From: a virus
Virus record (IMG/VR): IMGVR_UViG_3300033150_000717
Location: 1 to 31,015 of that record
Direction: 5' to 3' (one strand)
DNA length: 31,015 bases
Made by a program: the position numbers and the translations under genes. This document shows positions 30,210 to 31,015 of this stretch, piece after piece. Every line of letters starts with the position of its first letter. The first letter of the stretch is position 1. Below the pieces are notes generated by a model. That model saw nothing but the letters and a program-made list of their open reading frames with translations, did no database searches and was not told the DNA's origin.

Positions 30210-31015
30210 ATCCTATCATCATTTATTTTGTTAAACTCATCATCTTCATTTTCCAGTTCAAAAAAAGTAAATCCAGTTGAGATATTAAGATCGGTGTCTA
30301 ATTTTTTAATAGCATACCGCATAGCGTCCATAGCGTGATCTCTAAATGGCAATGGCTCTTCCAATATGTTATCACTTTTATCAACTTTGTATTTGTATCC
30401 TTTAAGTTCTTTAATTATATTGGCCGATGATTCCAATATATGTAATCTTTTACGTTTACATCTATCTATACCTTCAGTTAGACTATTTTTGCCTTTTGTC
30501 GCAGGTATTGCATTAAATCCGGCACCTCTTATCTCTTCTATTCTATCAGGCTCTGCAGCATCAGCCACAATAATATCATTAAAATCAATTGACATTTTCA
30601 TTTTTTCAATCAGTTCAGTATTTGTAAGTTTTGTCTGATAAATAACTTCTGACAAATATACATCCTTGCCTTCATCATTTGTCTGGCATTTAACAACTGC
30701 TGATGGATTTACATATCCAAAATCTACCCCATAATAAGTCAAATGGCAATCTTCTGGTATTTTCTGGACAATATCCCAATTATCATATACTATGTATGTA
30801 GGCGTTGCCCACTGGCCTAACCTGTATATTTTATCATATTCTTTATCTTCATTTTGCAGATTCTCTATTTGTTCTCTCTCTTCAGGTGCCAAAAAAGGAT
30901 TATCTTTATGCGTTACGTGCAATACTTCTGTATTATATAATTGATATTTTAACCCTTTTGTCTCTCCGTTTAATTTATCTGTAATTTCTTTAAGCCACGC
31001 ATTACCTATCGGGTC
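30194..31015 (-). CDS. terL: Terminase large subunit, C-terminal part (cut by window edge)
   Basis: The frame is open to the window end (31015), so the start lies outside. Visible are the end of the ATPase region (DPIGNAWLKEI.., VTHKDNPFLAPEEREQIENLQNEDKEYDKIYRLGQW) and the RNase H-like nuclease: YYGVDFGYVNPSAVV, IIVADAAEPDRIEEIRGAGFNAIPATKGKNSLTEGIDRCKRKRLHI, and FRDHAMDAMRYAI, which supply the acidic metal-binding residues. It matches the PBSX/SPP1-type terminase group. It cuts and packages phage DNA into the prohead. Confidence 0.92.
   Translation of the reverse strand, partial: DPIGNAWLKEITDKLNGETKGLKYQLYNTEVLHVTHKDNPFLAPEEREQIENLQNEDKEYDKIYRLGQWATPTYIVYDNWDIVQKIPEDCHLTYYGVDFGYVNPSAVVKCQTNDEGKDVYLSEVIYQTKLTNTELIEKMKMSIDFNDIIVADAAEPDRIEEIRGAGFNAIPATKGKNSLTEGIDRCKRKRLHILESSANIIKELKGYKYKVDKSDNILEEPLPFRDHAMDAMRYAIKKLDTDLNISTGFTFFELENEDDEFNKINDDRMWNVL

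Noticed and set aside
1-31015. tRNA or rRNA genes
   Set aside because: I saw no cloverleaf-like region with the conserved TTCGA-type arm and no rRNA sequence on either strand; a tRNA scan would be needed to exclude an atypical one.

Overview
This window is a segment of a tailed double-stranded DNA phage or prophage (siphovirus-like). Every gene I can support lies on the minus strand, so transcription runs from high to low coordinates. Promoters match the bacterial sigma-70 consensus and most genes have Shine-Dalgarno sequences, so the host is a bacterium. The DNA is AT-rich. I see no integrase, repressor, lysis cassette or host gene that would settle lifestyle or host. The AP2/HNH endonuclease family here is one I associate with environmental bacteria, including Planctomycetota, which is only a weak hint.

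Late region (31015 down to about 10800). Order in transcription: large terminase (cut by the window edge), a small helix-turn-helix protein, a possible 36-residue ORF, a portal-MuF fusion, HK97-type prohead protease, HK97-fold major capsid protein, small structural proteins, a right-handed beta-helix protein, head-tail connector, head closure protein, gp10-like protein, tail terminator, three tandem paralogous tail-tube-like proteins, tail assembly chaperones, tape measure, and tail-tip or fibre proteins including a beta-propeller, a second beta-helix and a fibronectin-like protein. The chaperones are joined by a clear -1 frameshift signal (slippery A-run plus a 12-bp stem). The operon ends at an intrinsic terminator at 10804-10837.

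Early region (about 10730 down to 1). This holds DNA recombination and replication genes: Mu Gam-like, Rad52-like annealase, SSB, a lambda O-like initiator carrying four iterons inside its own gene, a DnaC-like loader and a NinG-like nuclease. Interleaved are five AP2/HNH homing-endonuclease genes (one cut by the window edge, one truncated) plus a 14-codon remnant of another.

The most interesting feature is a repeated control cassette. Five times (near 90-222, 4590-4732, 7659-7785, 9615-9744 and 10607-10732) a consensus promoter is followed, essentially from the predicted first transcribed base, by two long helices interleaved as S1-S2-S1'-S2' (pseudoknot topology). S1' and S2' abut within 0-1 nt, and a U-tract follows S2' directly. 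The stem sequences differ between copies while pairing is kept. Four copies precede AP2/HNH genes and one precedes the replication initiator. A sixth promoter has lost the leader and is fused to a 5'-truncated endonuclease gene. I do not recognise this as a described RNA family. It looks like a promoter-proximal attenuator or antiterminator that travels with, or has been recruited from, homing-endonuclease cassettes.
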